The notes below the pieces were generated by a model. That model was not told the DNA's origin, did no database searches, and was given only the letters and a program-made list of their open reading frames with translations. Positions 37,609 to 46,934 of a DNA stretch of 64,000 bases are shown piece after piece. The position numbers and the translations under genes were made by a program. Source of the DNA: Candidatus Rhodoblastus alkanivorans (GTDB taxonomy: Bacteria > Pseudomonadota > Alphaproteobacteria > Rhizobiales > Beijerinckiaceae); contig NZ_JAIVFP010000001.1 of the NCBI RefSeq assembly GCF_022760755.1, positions 1,902,001 through 1,966,000 of the forward strand, read 5' to 3'. Position 1 is the first letter of the stretch. Every line of letters begins with the position of its first letter.

Positions 37609-38370
37609 TCAGTACTTGGCGACGACCGGAGCCGGGGCGCTGAACAGATAGGCCAGGCCGACGCGGATGGTGTTGACCGAGGTCTGTTCGCGGAGCGGGG
37701 TGTAGGCAGCAACCCACGGGCTCAGGTTGTAGTTGCCGAAGTCGTAGTAGCGATATTCGACGCGACCAACCCAGTTCGGGGTGAAGGCGTATTCGACGCC
37801 GCCGCCGACATCGTAGCCGGACAGGTCGGCGGTCCTGGAGACGGTGCCGTACCAGATGCCGTTGGTGGTGCCGGTGAGGGACGCGGTGCCCTGAGCCCAG
37901 GCCGCGCCGCCGATGGCGTAGAACAGAGCGCGGTCATAGGAGATGCCGACGCGGCCGTTGATCGAGGCCAGCCAGTCGATGCCGGTCTTGGTGGTCAGAG
38001 CCGCGCCGAGCGGAGCGTCGGGCAGAGGCGGGGTCACGAACGAGTAGCTCTGGTTGGCCCCGGTGCCCTGGAAGTCGCCTTCGATGCCGAGGACGAAGTT
38101 CTGGTTGAACTGATAGTTATAGCCGACATAGCCGCCGCCCATGACGCCCGAGGTGTCGAGGGAGTGCGAGTTCCAGCCGGTCCAGTCGGAGTGCAGGCTG
38201 GTCGAGCCGAACGCGCCGCCGATGTCCGCGCCGAGGTAGAAGCCGGTCCAGGAGAACGCCGGGACGGGCGCGACATAGACGGGAGCTTCCTTGCGCGAGG
38301 GGAGGTCGGCCGCGAAGGCCGAACCCGCCAGAGCCGCAAAGGCGACCGTGGAGAGCAGAAGAGTACGCAT
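37609..38370 (-). CDS. outer-membrane beta-barrel protein (Omp25/RopB-like)
   Basis: The 253-residue protein has a clear signal peptide (residues 1-20, AGSAFAAD) followed by an eight-strand-type barrel of the Omp25/Omp31 porin-like family common in Hyphomicrobiales. Typical segments are FSWTGFYLGADIGGAFG near residue 40, GYVGYNYQFNQNFVLGIEGD near 80 and GVEYAFTPNWVGRVEYRYYDFG near 200. AAGGAAGG precedes the ATG. The last codons plus stop (AAG TAC TGA GA) are directly duplicated downstream, so read-through would add only a few residues. A strong terminator follows, which suggests high expression. Confidence 0.9.
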   Translation of the reverse strand: MRTLLLSTVAFAALAGSAFAADLPSRKEAPVYVAPVPAFSWTGFYLGADIGGAFGSTSLHSDWTGWNSHSLDTSGVMGGGYVGYNYQFNQNFVLGIEGDFQGTGANQSYSFVTPPLPDAPLGAALTTKTGIDWLASINGRVGISYDRALFYAIGGAAWAQGTASLTGTTNGIWYGTVSRTADLSGYDVGGGVEYAFTPNWVGRVEYRYYDFGNYNLSPWVAAYTPLREQTSVNTIRVGLAYLFSAPAPVVAKY

Positions 38371-38922
38371 TTGATATTTCCTTCCTTGCTAAAAGCCAAA
38401 ACGACCGCAAGCCGCTATCGTGGCAAGACCATAATTCGACTTAACCGGCAAGGCTAGCCGAATAAAACTTCGTCGGCTTGATTGCCGTGGCGTGTTGCAA
38501 AAGTGCCTCACTTCAGGCCGTATTCGCCGGGGATTCGGCGGAGACGCGGCGTAATGACAATCAATGACGAAAATTTGATATTCCATTAAGGACGAAGTGG
38601 CGAGCGTAAAATTTGCCATTTATTAGCCATAATTTGAAAAGAGTCCGACCGAGTTCTTGAGAAACGGCGGTGGGGGCGCGGATGAGTCGCTCATTCGGCA
38701 TGATCATCCGAGGTATTAGCTTTAACTGTTTGTGATCTATTTAAAAAAATGCCTGCAGCAATTGGCGGTCTCCCGGCGGACTCCCACAGAGTTGACTAAG
38801 GCGTTTCTACCATCGCCGCCCCGAAATCGTGGCCTGCCGAACGGCGTAGATTTTTGCGCGCTCCAGAGCGGCCGCGTTCTTGCTTACAACGACCTTCGGG
38901 ATCGCGGCGCATGACGCCGACT
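38371..38922. other. 552-base spacer between omp and the MFS gene
   Basis: No credible gene was found. The stretch 38560-38760 is markedly AT-rich for this genome. It contains the promoter side of omp (near 38371-38480) and the 11-mer TTAGCTTTAAC at 38716, which recurs at 42029. The last 170 bases regain high GC. Confidence 0.6.
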
Positions 38923-40326
38923 CTATTCCGCGCTCTCCCGGGCGGCGGCCCGCCCCGCGAGCGCCGCGCCGGCGTCGACCGGCAAACGAAGGAAAATGAG
39001 GGCGGAGGCGGCCGAAATGGCGGCGACGACGAAAAAGGCGGGCGGGAAGACCTGATAGCCGATCTCGTCGCCGGGAAAAAAACGCCGCGCCATTTCGACG
39101 ACGGCGGCGGCGATCGCGACGCCCGAAGCCAGCGCCAATTGCTGGGCGACCGACGACAGGCTCGTCGCCTTGCTCATCTGCGAGGGTTCGACATCCGCGA
39201 AGGCGAGCGAATTCAAGGCGGTGAATTGCAGGGAGCGGAAAAAGCCCCCGATGAAAAGGGCGATCAACAGGATCGCCTGCGGCGTGTCGGGCCGAAACCA
39301 GCCGTTCAGGGCGAGAAAGGCAGAGCTGATCACGGCGTTGAACAGCAGTGTGGAGCGGAAACCGAATCGACTCAGGGCGCTCGCGGCCGTCGCCTTCATC
39401 ACCAGGGCTCCGGCAGTGGCGACGAAAGTGGTCAGCCCGGATTGAAAAGGCGTCATGCCGAAACCGAGCTGGAGCAGCAAAGGCAGAAGAAAAGGCGTGG
39501 CGCCGACGCCGATCCGGAAGAAAAAGCCCCCAACGACGCTCGCCCAATAGGTTCTGATCCGAAGCAGACGCAAATCGAGAATGGGATTGGCGAAGGTCAT
39601 GGCGTGGCGGATATAGAGGGCCATCAGGATTGCGCCGAATGCGATCAAGGCAATATTGGCGCTGCGCGGGATGAAGTGGCGACCCAAAACCGTCAGGCCG
39701 AAAATCAGGCTGGACAGGCCCAGTCCCGACAGCGCGAAACCTTTGCGATCGAAGGCGGAAACGTTTTCGTCGCGGATGTCGGGGATATAGAGCGTCGACA
39801 GGACCACCCCCAGGACGCCGACGGGCACGTTGATCCAGAAATTCCAGCGCCAGTGGAGATAAGTGGAGATGAAGCCGCCGAGCGGCGGGCCGAGCATCGG
39901 GCCGACGAGCGCGGGAATGGTGAGATAGGCCATGGCGCGCACGATTTCGCTGCGCTCGACCGAGCGAAACAGGGTCAGCCGGCCGACCGGGGTCATCATC
40001 GCCGCGCCGCAGCCCTGAAAAATCCTGGCTCCGACGAATTCAGGCAGGTTGCTGGACAGGCCGCAGAGAATCGATCCGACGGTGAACACCACGATCGCCG
40101 CGCGAAAAACCCTCTTGGCGCCGTATCGGTCCGCGACCCAGCCGGAAGCGGGAATGAACACCGCCTGCGCCAGCAGATAGGAGGTCATCGCCAGCTTGAG
40201 CGCGATCGGGTCCTGTTTCAGATCGAGCGCAATGGCCGGGAGGGACGTCGCGATGATCGTCGAGTCGAGATTCTCCATGAAGAGAGCGACGGCGACGATC
40301 AGCGACGTGAGGATGAAAGGGCGCAA
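38923..40326 (-). CDS. MFS drug-type efflux transporter, DHA2 (EmrB-like)
   Basis: The 467-residue protein has about 14 hydrophobic helices and the DHA2-family motifs: LDSTIIATSLPAIA in helix 1 (motif D1), GWVADRYGAKRVF (motif A, near residue 62), GARIFQGCGAAMM and GPMLGPPLGGFIS (motif C). It is a proton-coupled inner-membrane exporter; the substrate is unknown. The start is TTG 40326, since the next in-frame ATG (40278) would cut helix 1. It lies 30 bases downstream of the CelD-like acyltransferase on the same strand, so both may form one operon. Confidence 0.85.
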   Translation of the reverse strand: MRPFILTSLIVAVALFMENLDSTIIATSLPAIALDLKQDPIALKLAMTSYLLAQAVFIPASGWVADRYGAKRVFRAAIVVFTVGSILCGLSSNLPEFVGARIFQGCGAAMMTPVGRLTLFRSVERSEIVRAMAYLTIPALVGPMLGPPLGGFISTYLHWRWNFWINVPVGVLGVVLSTLYIPDIRDENVSAFDRKGFALSGLGLSSLIFGLTVLGRHFIPRSANIALIAFGAILMALYIRHAMTFANPILDLRLLRIRTYWASVVGGFFFRIGVGATPFLLPLLLQLGFGMTPFQSGLTTFVATAGALVMKATAASALSRFGFRSTLLFNAVISSAFLALNGWFRPDTPQAILLIALFIGGFFRSLQFTALNSLAFADVEPSQMSKATSLSSVAQQLALASGVAIAAAVVEMARRFFPGDEIGYQVFPPAFFVVAAISAASALIFLRLPVDAGAALAGRAAARESAE

Positions 40327-40356
40327 GGCTTGAAACCGGCGGCGGAAACGGAAAAT

Positions 40357-41523
40357 TTAGATAGCCGTCCCCGCGCCGGAGGGGAACCTGTTTTGCCCCA
40401 TATTTGAAGACTCGCCGCAAGCTCGGTCGGAGCGCGCCGCGGCGCGCGCAAGATGGCGGAGCATGGACCCTATCGGCAGCCCGGGATCGGTCAGCGCATG
40501 GACCGCATCCTTGGCGAGCGGCCGCAAGCGGGCGAGGGCGAATGCGGCGACCGCGCCCCGGGCGTTGAACGGCCGATAGAGCGCGCCCATCGTCGTCGCG
40601 CCTGTGGCGAAGGCCAGTTTGTAGGGGTCCGCCGGCGGCAGGAAGTCGAAATGTTTGACGCCCTGCCGGGCGAGCAGGGGCATGAGAAGCAAGGTCAAGG
40701 CGTGGCCGGGCGAGCAATCGGCCAGATCGGAATCATAGGCGGCGATCAGCGAGCGATAGGCGTCCTCGCGGCGCAGGCCCAACTCGACGGAAACGAGCCT
40801 TTCGCCGGCCCATAATCTGTGGACGCAGAGCACGCCTTTTTCGGCCAGGGCCAGCGCGCAGGCCACGACGTCGGGGTCCGCCAGCGAGGCGCTGGACCGT
40901 CGCTGGCGGCGCAGCCATTCGCTCTTGAAGGCCAGCGCCTGTTCGGCGGCGTTGCGGCGATCCTGCGGGCCGGCGCCGGCTTCGAGGCGCAATTCGCCGT
41001 GCGACGCGAGCTTTTTCATTCGCCGCTCGATGCTGCGATGGCGCCGGGGCGCGCGGCCAAGGTCGACGAAGGGCGCGGCGAATCGAGACGCGCTGGCCAG
41101 GACGAGAGGGGCGCCGCAGGCGGCGAGAACGCCATCGGCGCGCAGCCGGGTCAGGGCGAGCAGATCGATGTCGCCCCAGCGGCCGATTTCAGCCTCGGCC
41201 GCGGCGAGCCAGTCCGGCCGGCGCGGTCCGGGCAAAGCGAGCGCGTCGCCATATTGGGCGAGCGGTTCGCCGAGCCAGCGGGCGACCGCCGTCCCGCGCA
41301 TGCGGTCGATCTGCAAAGGCAGCAGCATGACCAGCCGGCCGTTCTCGCGAACGGCGACCAGCCGCGCGGCGGATTTGCCCGATTCGCAGCACAGCCGCCA
41401 CGCCGGCGCCTGGAAGCCGGTCGCCTCGGGCGTCGCCTTTTCGAGCGCCCGCCATTCGGCCGCGAGGCTTTCGATCGCGGCGGGGCTCGCCAGCGTGCGG
41501 GCGGTGATCGCCGGTTCGGTCAT
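40357..41523 (-). CDS. CelD/BcsL-like GNAT acyltransferase (Acetyltransf_6)
   Basis: The 388-residue protein resembles the COG5653 group, named for the rhizobial cellulose protein CelD, with a GNAT-type Acetyltransf_6 domain in the C-terminal half. Visible features are WRALEKATPEATGFQAPAW near residue 25, HRSIERRMKKLASHGELRLE near 155, and GKVLCVHRLW/ VSVELGLRREDAYRSLIAAYDSD near 245 with the acyl-CoA region SPGHALTLLL. Its ATG overlaps the stop of the upstream 136-residue gene (ATGA). The family includes cellulose-linked acyltransferases, and the bcs operon is 5 kb away, but a direct role is only inferred. Confidence 0.72.
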   Translation of the reverse strand: MTEPAITARTLASPAAIESLAAEWRALEKATPEATGFQAPAWRLCCESGKSAARLVAVRENGRLVMLLPLQIDRMRGTAVARWLGEPLAQYGDALALPGPRRPDWLAAAEAEIGRWGDIDLLALTRLRADGVLAACGAPLVLASASRFAAPFVDLGRAPRRHRSIERRMKKLASHGELRLEAGAGPQDRRNAAEQALAFKSEWLRRQRRSSASLADPDVVACALALAEKGVLCVHRLWAGERLVSVELGLRREDAYRSLIAAYDSDLADCSPGHALTLLLMPLLARQGVKHFDFLPPADPYKLAFATGATTMGALYRPFNARGAVAAFALARLRPLAKDAVHALTDPGLPIGSMLRHLARAAARSDRACGESSNMGQNRFPSGAGTAI

Positions 41524-41930
41524 CGCGCGACCCGGCAGGGCTCGATGTCGACAAAGCCGCCGGGGGCGGACGGATCGACGCGGAAATCGATGGTCATCGC
41601 GAGTTGCGCCGGTGTGCGGCGCGACAAATCGTGGCCGCCCAACCAGGGCCTCAGCACGCCGTTGGCGTAATCCACCGCATAGCCGGCGCGCAATTCGTCG
41701 GTCCAATGTTCGGTCGTGAAGGATATGTTGACGCAATCGCCATTGACCACGCGATGCGGGCAGGCGCGCTTGCGCTCGCGCGCCTGCCACAGGCTCTGGC
41801 CGGGGACGTCGCTGTGATGGGCGGCCGACATTTTGGGCGAGGAGATGAGCACGCTCATCGAGCGGCGATAGGGGCGGCGGCCGAAATGGGCGGCGCCGTC
41901 GGCGCGCCATTTGAGCAGATTGGCAGACAT
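41520..41930 (-). CDS. protein of unknown function, coupled to the CelD-like gene
   Basis: The 136-residue product is soluble and without signal peptide or membrane helix. It has a basic N-terminal third and a C-terminal half rich in Trp and polar residues (NISFTTEHWTDELRAGYAVDYANGVLRPWLGG). I do not recognise a family. Its stop overlaps the next gene by four bases, which supports it as a translated gene. The frame extends upstream to 42014; ATG 41930 was chosen because codon use changes there, but the start is uncertain. Confidence 0.55.
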   Translation of the reverse strand: MSANLLKWRADGAAHFGRRPYRRSMSVLISSPKMSAAHHSDVPGQSLWQARERKRACPHRVVNGDCVNISFTTEHWTDELRAGYAVDYANGVLRPWLGGHDLSRRTPAQLAMTIDFRVDPSAPGGFVDIEPCRVAR

Positions 41931-42028
41931 AACGCATTCCAACGGGTTTCGACCGTTCGTAATCGGGAAGGTCACAGCTCCATCATGCCTGAAGTCGGCG
42001 GCAAATCGGCGCAAGTCTAAAGAATTGG

Positions 42029-42039
42029 TTAGCTTTAAC
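42029..42039 (+). repeat. 11-mer TTAGCTTTAAC shared with 38716-38726
   Basis: Here it is part of the inverted repeat GGTTA-GCTT-TAACC, 99 bases upstream of the unknown gene at 41520-41930. The other copy is in the omp-MFS spacer. It may be a regulatory site, but two copies are weak support. Confidence 0.3.
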
Positions 42040-42113
42040 CGTAAACAGCGCTCGCGGCCGGGTTCGAGCCGGCGCCATCAGCGGACGAAACGCTTGGTCC
42101 GATCCTACGCCGC

Positions 42114-42136
42114 CATTGCGAGCGAAGCCAAGCAAT
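42114..42136 (+). repeat. dispersed repeat of the 'IASEAKQ' type, copy 1
   Basis: The 23 bases CATTGCGAGCG...CAAGCAAT match a short repeat I know to be widespread in proteobacterial intergenic DNA, often mistranslated as IASEAKQ. A second copy with three mismatches is at 53728-53750 on the other strand. It lies just beyond the 3' end of the FAD oxidoreductase pseudogene. Confidence 0.65.
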
Positions 42137-42162
42137 GACGGCGGTAAGGCGCTCGCGCCTCG

Positions 42163-42831
42163 TCAGGCTTCGCGATGCGGCGCGACGGCGAGGACTTGCG
42201 GCGTCTCGAACGGCAACGCCGCGCGCAGGCCTCTGCGCGCGGTCCGGGCAAGAAAGCCGAGGCCGCGGCGCAGCCGCCAGCGCAGGCCGGGGGCGACGGA
42301 CATTTCCTGCAATTGGCGGCTGCGCGCCAAAGAGGCGGCGTCGGTGGCGCGCTTTTGCGGATCGGCATAGAAAGCGCGCGATCTTTTCCGCGCCCATGCC
42401 CGGCGTCGCCAGCCATTCTGACAGATAAACGGCGAGGCGGGCGACGCCGGAAAAGACCTTGTCGAGGCCGGAGCCGCTGGCGGGGCAGGCGGTTGCGAAC
42501 GAATCGCCGATCAGAACCACGCCGGGCCGAGTCACATTCTCGTTCCGATAACGATTGACCGACCGCAAGGCCGGCGCGTCGTCCAGGGCGAAATCGTCGA
42601 TCAGGCGGCCGAGGCCGGTCAATCATCCGGCGGAGTTCCTGTTCGGGCGAGGCCTTCATTCGCTCGATCCAGGGATCGTCCGCCGCGCGATAGACGAAGA
42701 GATTGCCGCGCATCGCCACGCCGATAGGTAGCGGTTTTGACGCCCTGGCGCGCCAGGACGAGAGCAAGCGCCGCGCCCGCCGCGCCGGCGCCAACCACCG
42801 CCACGGCATAGTCCGGCTCCCGATTCGACAT
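42163..42831 (-). pseudogene. FAD-dependent oxidoreductase/monooxygenase, internally deleted and frameshifted
   Basis: The N-terminus is intact: ATG 42831, then AVAVVGAGAAGAALALVLARQGV, a dinucleotide-binding fold with GxGxxG. After about 35 residues it jumps straight to a late segment (MRGNLFVYRAADDPWIERM), so a large middle part is missing. Further shifts near 42620 and 42380 move the frame to VVLIGDSFATACPASGSGLDKVFSGVARLAVYL (the FAD-binding GD motif) and then FYADPQKRATDAASLARSRQLQ to a TGA at 42163. Family members are about 400 residues, while only 220 codons remain in three frames. It is a decayed UbiH/halogenase-like flavoprotein gene. Confidence 0.8.
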
Positions 42832-42912
42832 TCTCGTGGCTCCAGGCCCTTTTCCACGCCCATTAAGCGCCCGCGCCCGATAATATTTGATTGGCGCCGC
42901 GCTAAGGTTTGA

Positions 42913-44490
<1,578 letters not shown>

Positions 44491-44690
44491 GGGGGCGCGC
44501 CGTCGCGGACGAGCGCGGAACGCCGGGGTTGATCGGCGCACTGGAAAATCAAGACTTCGGCGCATGTCCGAGATGGGCGGTAAGCGGCCGTCCCTCAACG
44601 GTCTGCTTCCGGCTCGAAGCGGAAGGTCGCAAGAGCCTCCGGCAAGGGCGGCTTTGCGCCTTGGCGGAAACTCGCGGCAGGGTCAGCCGA

Positions 44691-46823
44691 TCAGTCCAGG
44701 CAGCGCAGGGGGGCGGAAAGAAGAAATCGCCGGTCGGCGTTGAGGCCGACGAAAATGTCGAAATCGCCCGGCTCCAGCATCGGCCGAAGATCGGCGTCGA
44801 GGCAGGACAGGTCTTCGGCTGCGAGAGCGAAACGAACGGTCCTTTTCTGCCGCGCCGCCAGTTTCACCTTGGCCCAATTCTTCAACTCCAGCACCGGCGG
44901 CGCGGCAGTGGCGACACAATCACGCGAAAAGAGGAATATGGTTTCGAACGCTGGCCGGTCGGAAAGGTTCTGCGCGTCGATTGCAACCCGGATGCGGTCG
45001 CCCCGCCGGAATTCGGCGTGGGCGAGGCGCAGATTGTCCAGTTTGACCTGGGCGTAGGACAGGCCATGGCCGAAGGGAAAAAGAGGTTCGTTCGGCAAAT
45101 CGATATATTTGCTGGTGAAGGGATCGGTCGGATTGGCCGGCCGGGCGGCGGGCCGTTCGGCGAAAAAGACCGGAATTTGACCGACGTCCAGCGGCCAGGT
45201 GACGGGAAGCCGCCCGGTTGGATCGAATCGTCCGGTCAGAACCTCGGCGATCGCCTCGCCGGCGCCTGCGCCGAGAAACCAGGTCGCGACCAGGGCGCGG
45301 GCGCGCTCGGCGAGAAAGGGAACGATGAGAGGCCGGCCGGATGAGAGAAGGGCGACGACAGGACGGCCGCTCGACAGCACGGCTTCCGCCAGTTGGCGCT
45401 GGCGCCCCGGAAGTTCGGGACGCGCCCTGCTCGCCGCCTCGCCGCTCATGTTTGCGGCCTCGCCCAGGCAGAGAATGGCGGCGTCGGCGTTCTGACAAAG
45501 CGCCCGCGCCGCGGCAATGCCGCTTTCATCGTCGCCGGCGATGGTCACGCCCAGCTGGCAATGGATTTCGCGTTCCGGAAGGGCGGCGCGCAAGCCGTCG
45601 AGAATGGTTGCACATTGGCGCGGGTCGCCCGCCAGCGTCCAGGGGCCGACCATTTCCTCTCGCGCCTCGGCGAGCGGACCGACCACGGCGATGCGGCGGA
45701 TGTTCTCGCCGAGCGGCAGGATCCCGTCATTGGCGAGGAGGGTGATGGCGCGCCGGGCGACGTCGAGGGCGAGTTTTTTCGCCGCACGCGATGCGGAGCG
45801 CGCCCCTTTCGTTCGGCGGTAGGGATCGTCGAACAGGCCGAGTTTCATCTTGAGGGTGAGGATTCGCCGCACCGCCGCGTCAATGTCCTTCAATTCCGCG
45901 AGACCGCGCGAAAGCGCTTCAGGCAATGCGGCAAGATAGACGCCGCTCACCATGTCGATATCCACGCCGGCTTTCAGCGCCAGGCCCGCCGCTTCGGCGC
46001 GGTCGGCGGCGACGCCATGGTCGATCAGCTCTTCAATGGCGGCGTAATCGCTCATGATCACACCGTCGAATCCGAGCTTTCCGCGCAAATATGAGCGCAG
46101 CAACGGAACATGCGCGGTCATCGGGACGCCGCCAAGCGAGTTGAAGGCCGACATGATGGCGGCGCAGCCGGCTTCGACGGCGGCGCGGAACGGCGGCAGA
46201 TAGGTCTCGTGCAGAGTTCGTTCGGACATGTCGGCGGCGGCATATTCGCGCCCCGCCAGCGCGGCGCCGCCGCAGCAGAAATGTTTGGCGGTCGCGGCGA
46301 GCGCGCCCGGCGAGGCGAGATCTCCGCCTTGAAAGCCGCGCACCTTGGCGGCGGCGAAGCGCGCGCCGACCAGGGGGTCTTCGCCGAAGCCTTCGGCCAT
46401 GCGGCCCCAGCGCGGGTCGCGGGTTGTGTCGAGCATGGGCGCGAAGGTCAGATCGACGCCGTCGGCCGCGGCCTCCCGCGCCGCCGCCCGCGCCGTGCGC
46501 TCCCAAAGATCGGGATCGAACACGGACGCCTCGGCAAGGGGAATGGGAAAGACAGTCCGGTGGCCGTGCAGGACATCGACGCCGAAGAACAGGGGAATGC
46601 CGAGCCGCGTTTCTTCCACCGCGAGCTTCTGGAAACGATCGGTCGCTTCCCGGCCCCAGAGATTCAGCAGGGAGCCGACCTTGCCGGCGCGAACGCTTTC
46701 CGTCGTCGCCTCGCCGCGAATCGGTCCCGTCGCCGCCGCGCCTGCCGGCGACATGGTCATCTGGCCAAGTTTCTCTTCGAGGGTCATTCTGGCGAGAAGT
46801 TTTTCGATCCAGTTCAAGTCCAT
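44691..46823 (-). CDS. glycoside hydrolase family 3 (beta-glucosidase type)
   Basis: GH3 enzymes release glucose or xylose from beta-linked oligosaccharides. The 710-residue protein has the N-terminal barrel with LRGKLGFDGVIMSDYAAI (nucleophile Asp near residue 261) and substrate residues in HFCCGGAA and RWGRMAEGFGEDP. The alpha/beta sandwich (GRLPVTWPLDVGQIPVF) and a C-terminal fibronectin-like domain follow. There is no signal peptide from ATG 46823, so it is probably cytoplasmic and acts on imported oligosaccharides. Extending to 46946 gives no signal sequence either. It is divergent from the ABC gene across a 111-base spacer. Confidence 0.92.
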   Translation of the reverse strand: MDLNWIEKLLARMTLEEKLGQMTMSPAGAAATGPIRGEATTESVRAGKVGSLLNLWGREATDRFQKLAVEETRLGIPLFFGVDVLHGHRTVFPIPLAEASVFDPDLWERTARAAAREAAADGVDLTFAPMLDTTRDPRWGRMAEGFGEDPLVGARFAAAKVRGFQGGDLASPGALAATAKHFCCGGAALAGREYAAADMSERTLHETYLPPFRAAVEAGCAAIMSAFNSLGGVPMTAHVPLLRSYLRGKLGFDGVIMSDYAAIEELIDHGVAADRAEAAGLALKAGVDIDMVSGVYLAALPEALSRGLAELKDIDAAVRRILTLKMKLGLFDDPYRRTKGARSASRAAKKLALDVARRAITLLANDGILPLGENIRRIAVVGPLAEAREEMVGPWTLAGDPRQCATILDGLRAALPEREIHCQLGVTIAGDDESGIAAARALCQNADAAILCLGEAANMSGEAASRARPELPGRQRQLAEAVLSSGRPVVALLSSGRPLIVPFLAERARALVATWFLGAGAGEAIAEVLTGRFDPTGRLPVTWPLDVGQIPVFFAERPAARPANPTDPFTSKYIDLPNEPLFPFGHGLSYAQVKLDNLRLAHAEFRRGDRIRVAIDAQNLSDRPAFETIFLFSRDCVATAAPPVLELKNWAKVKLAARQKRTVRFALAAEDLSCLDADLRPMLEPGDFDIFVGLNADRRFLLSAPLRCLD

Positions 46824-46934
46824 GCCCGAATCCCGTCCTGCCCGCTTGCCCGACGCCTCGGCCAATGATGTTATAGGCAGCTGGATTATGCAAAAGCGGG
46901 CGCTTGGCGAGGCGACGGTAGCGGTCGAGGATCG

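Noticed and set aside
38854-40407. 517-codon plus-strand frame opposite the MFS gene
   Set aside because: Low-complexity Arg/Gly/Glu translation with no domain; it is the complement of the transporter frame.
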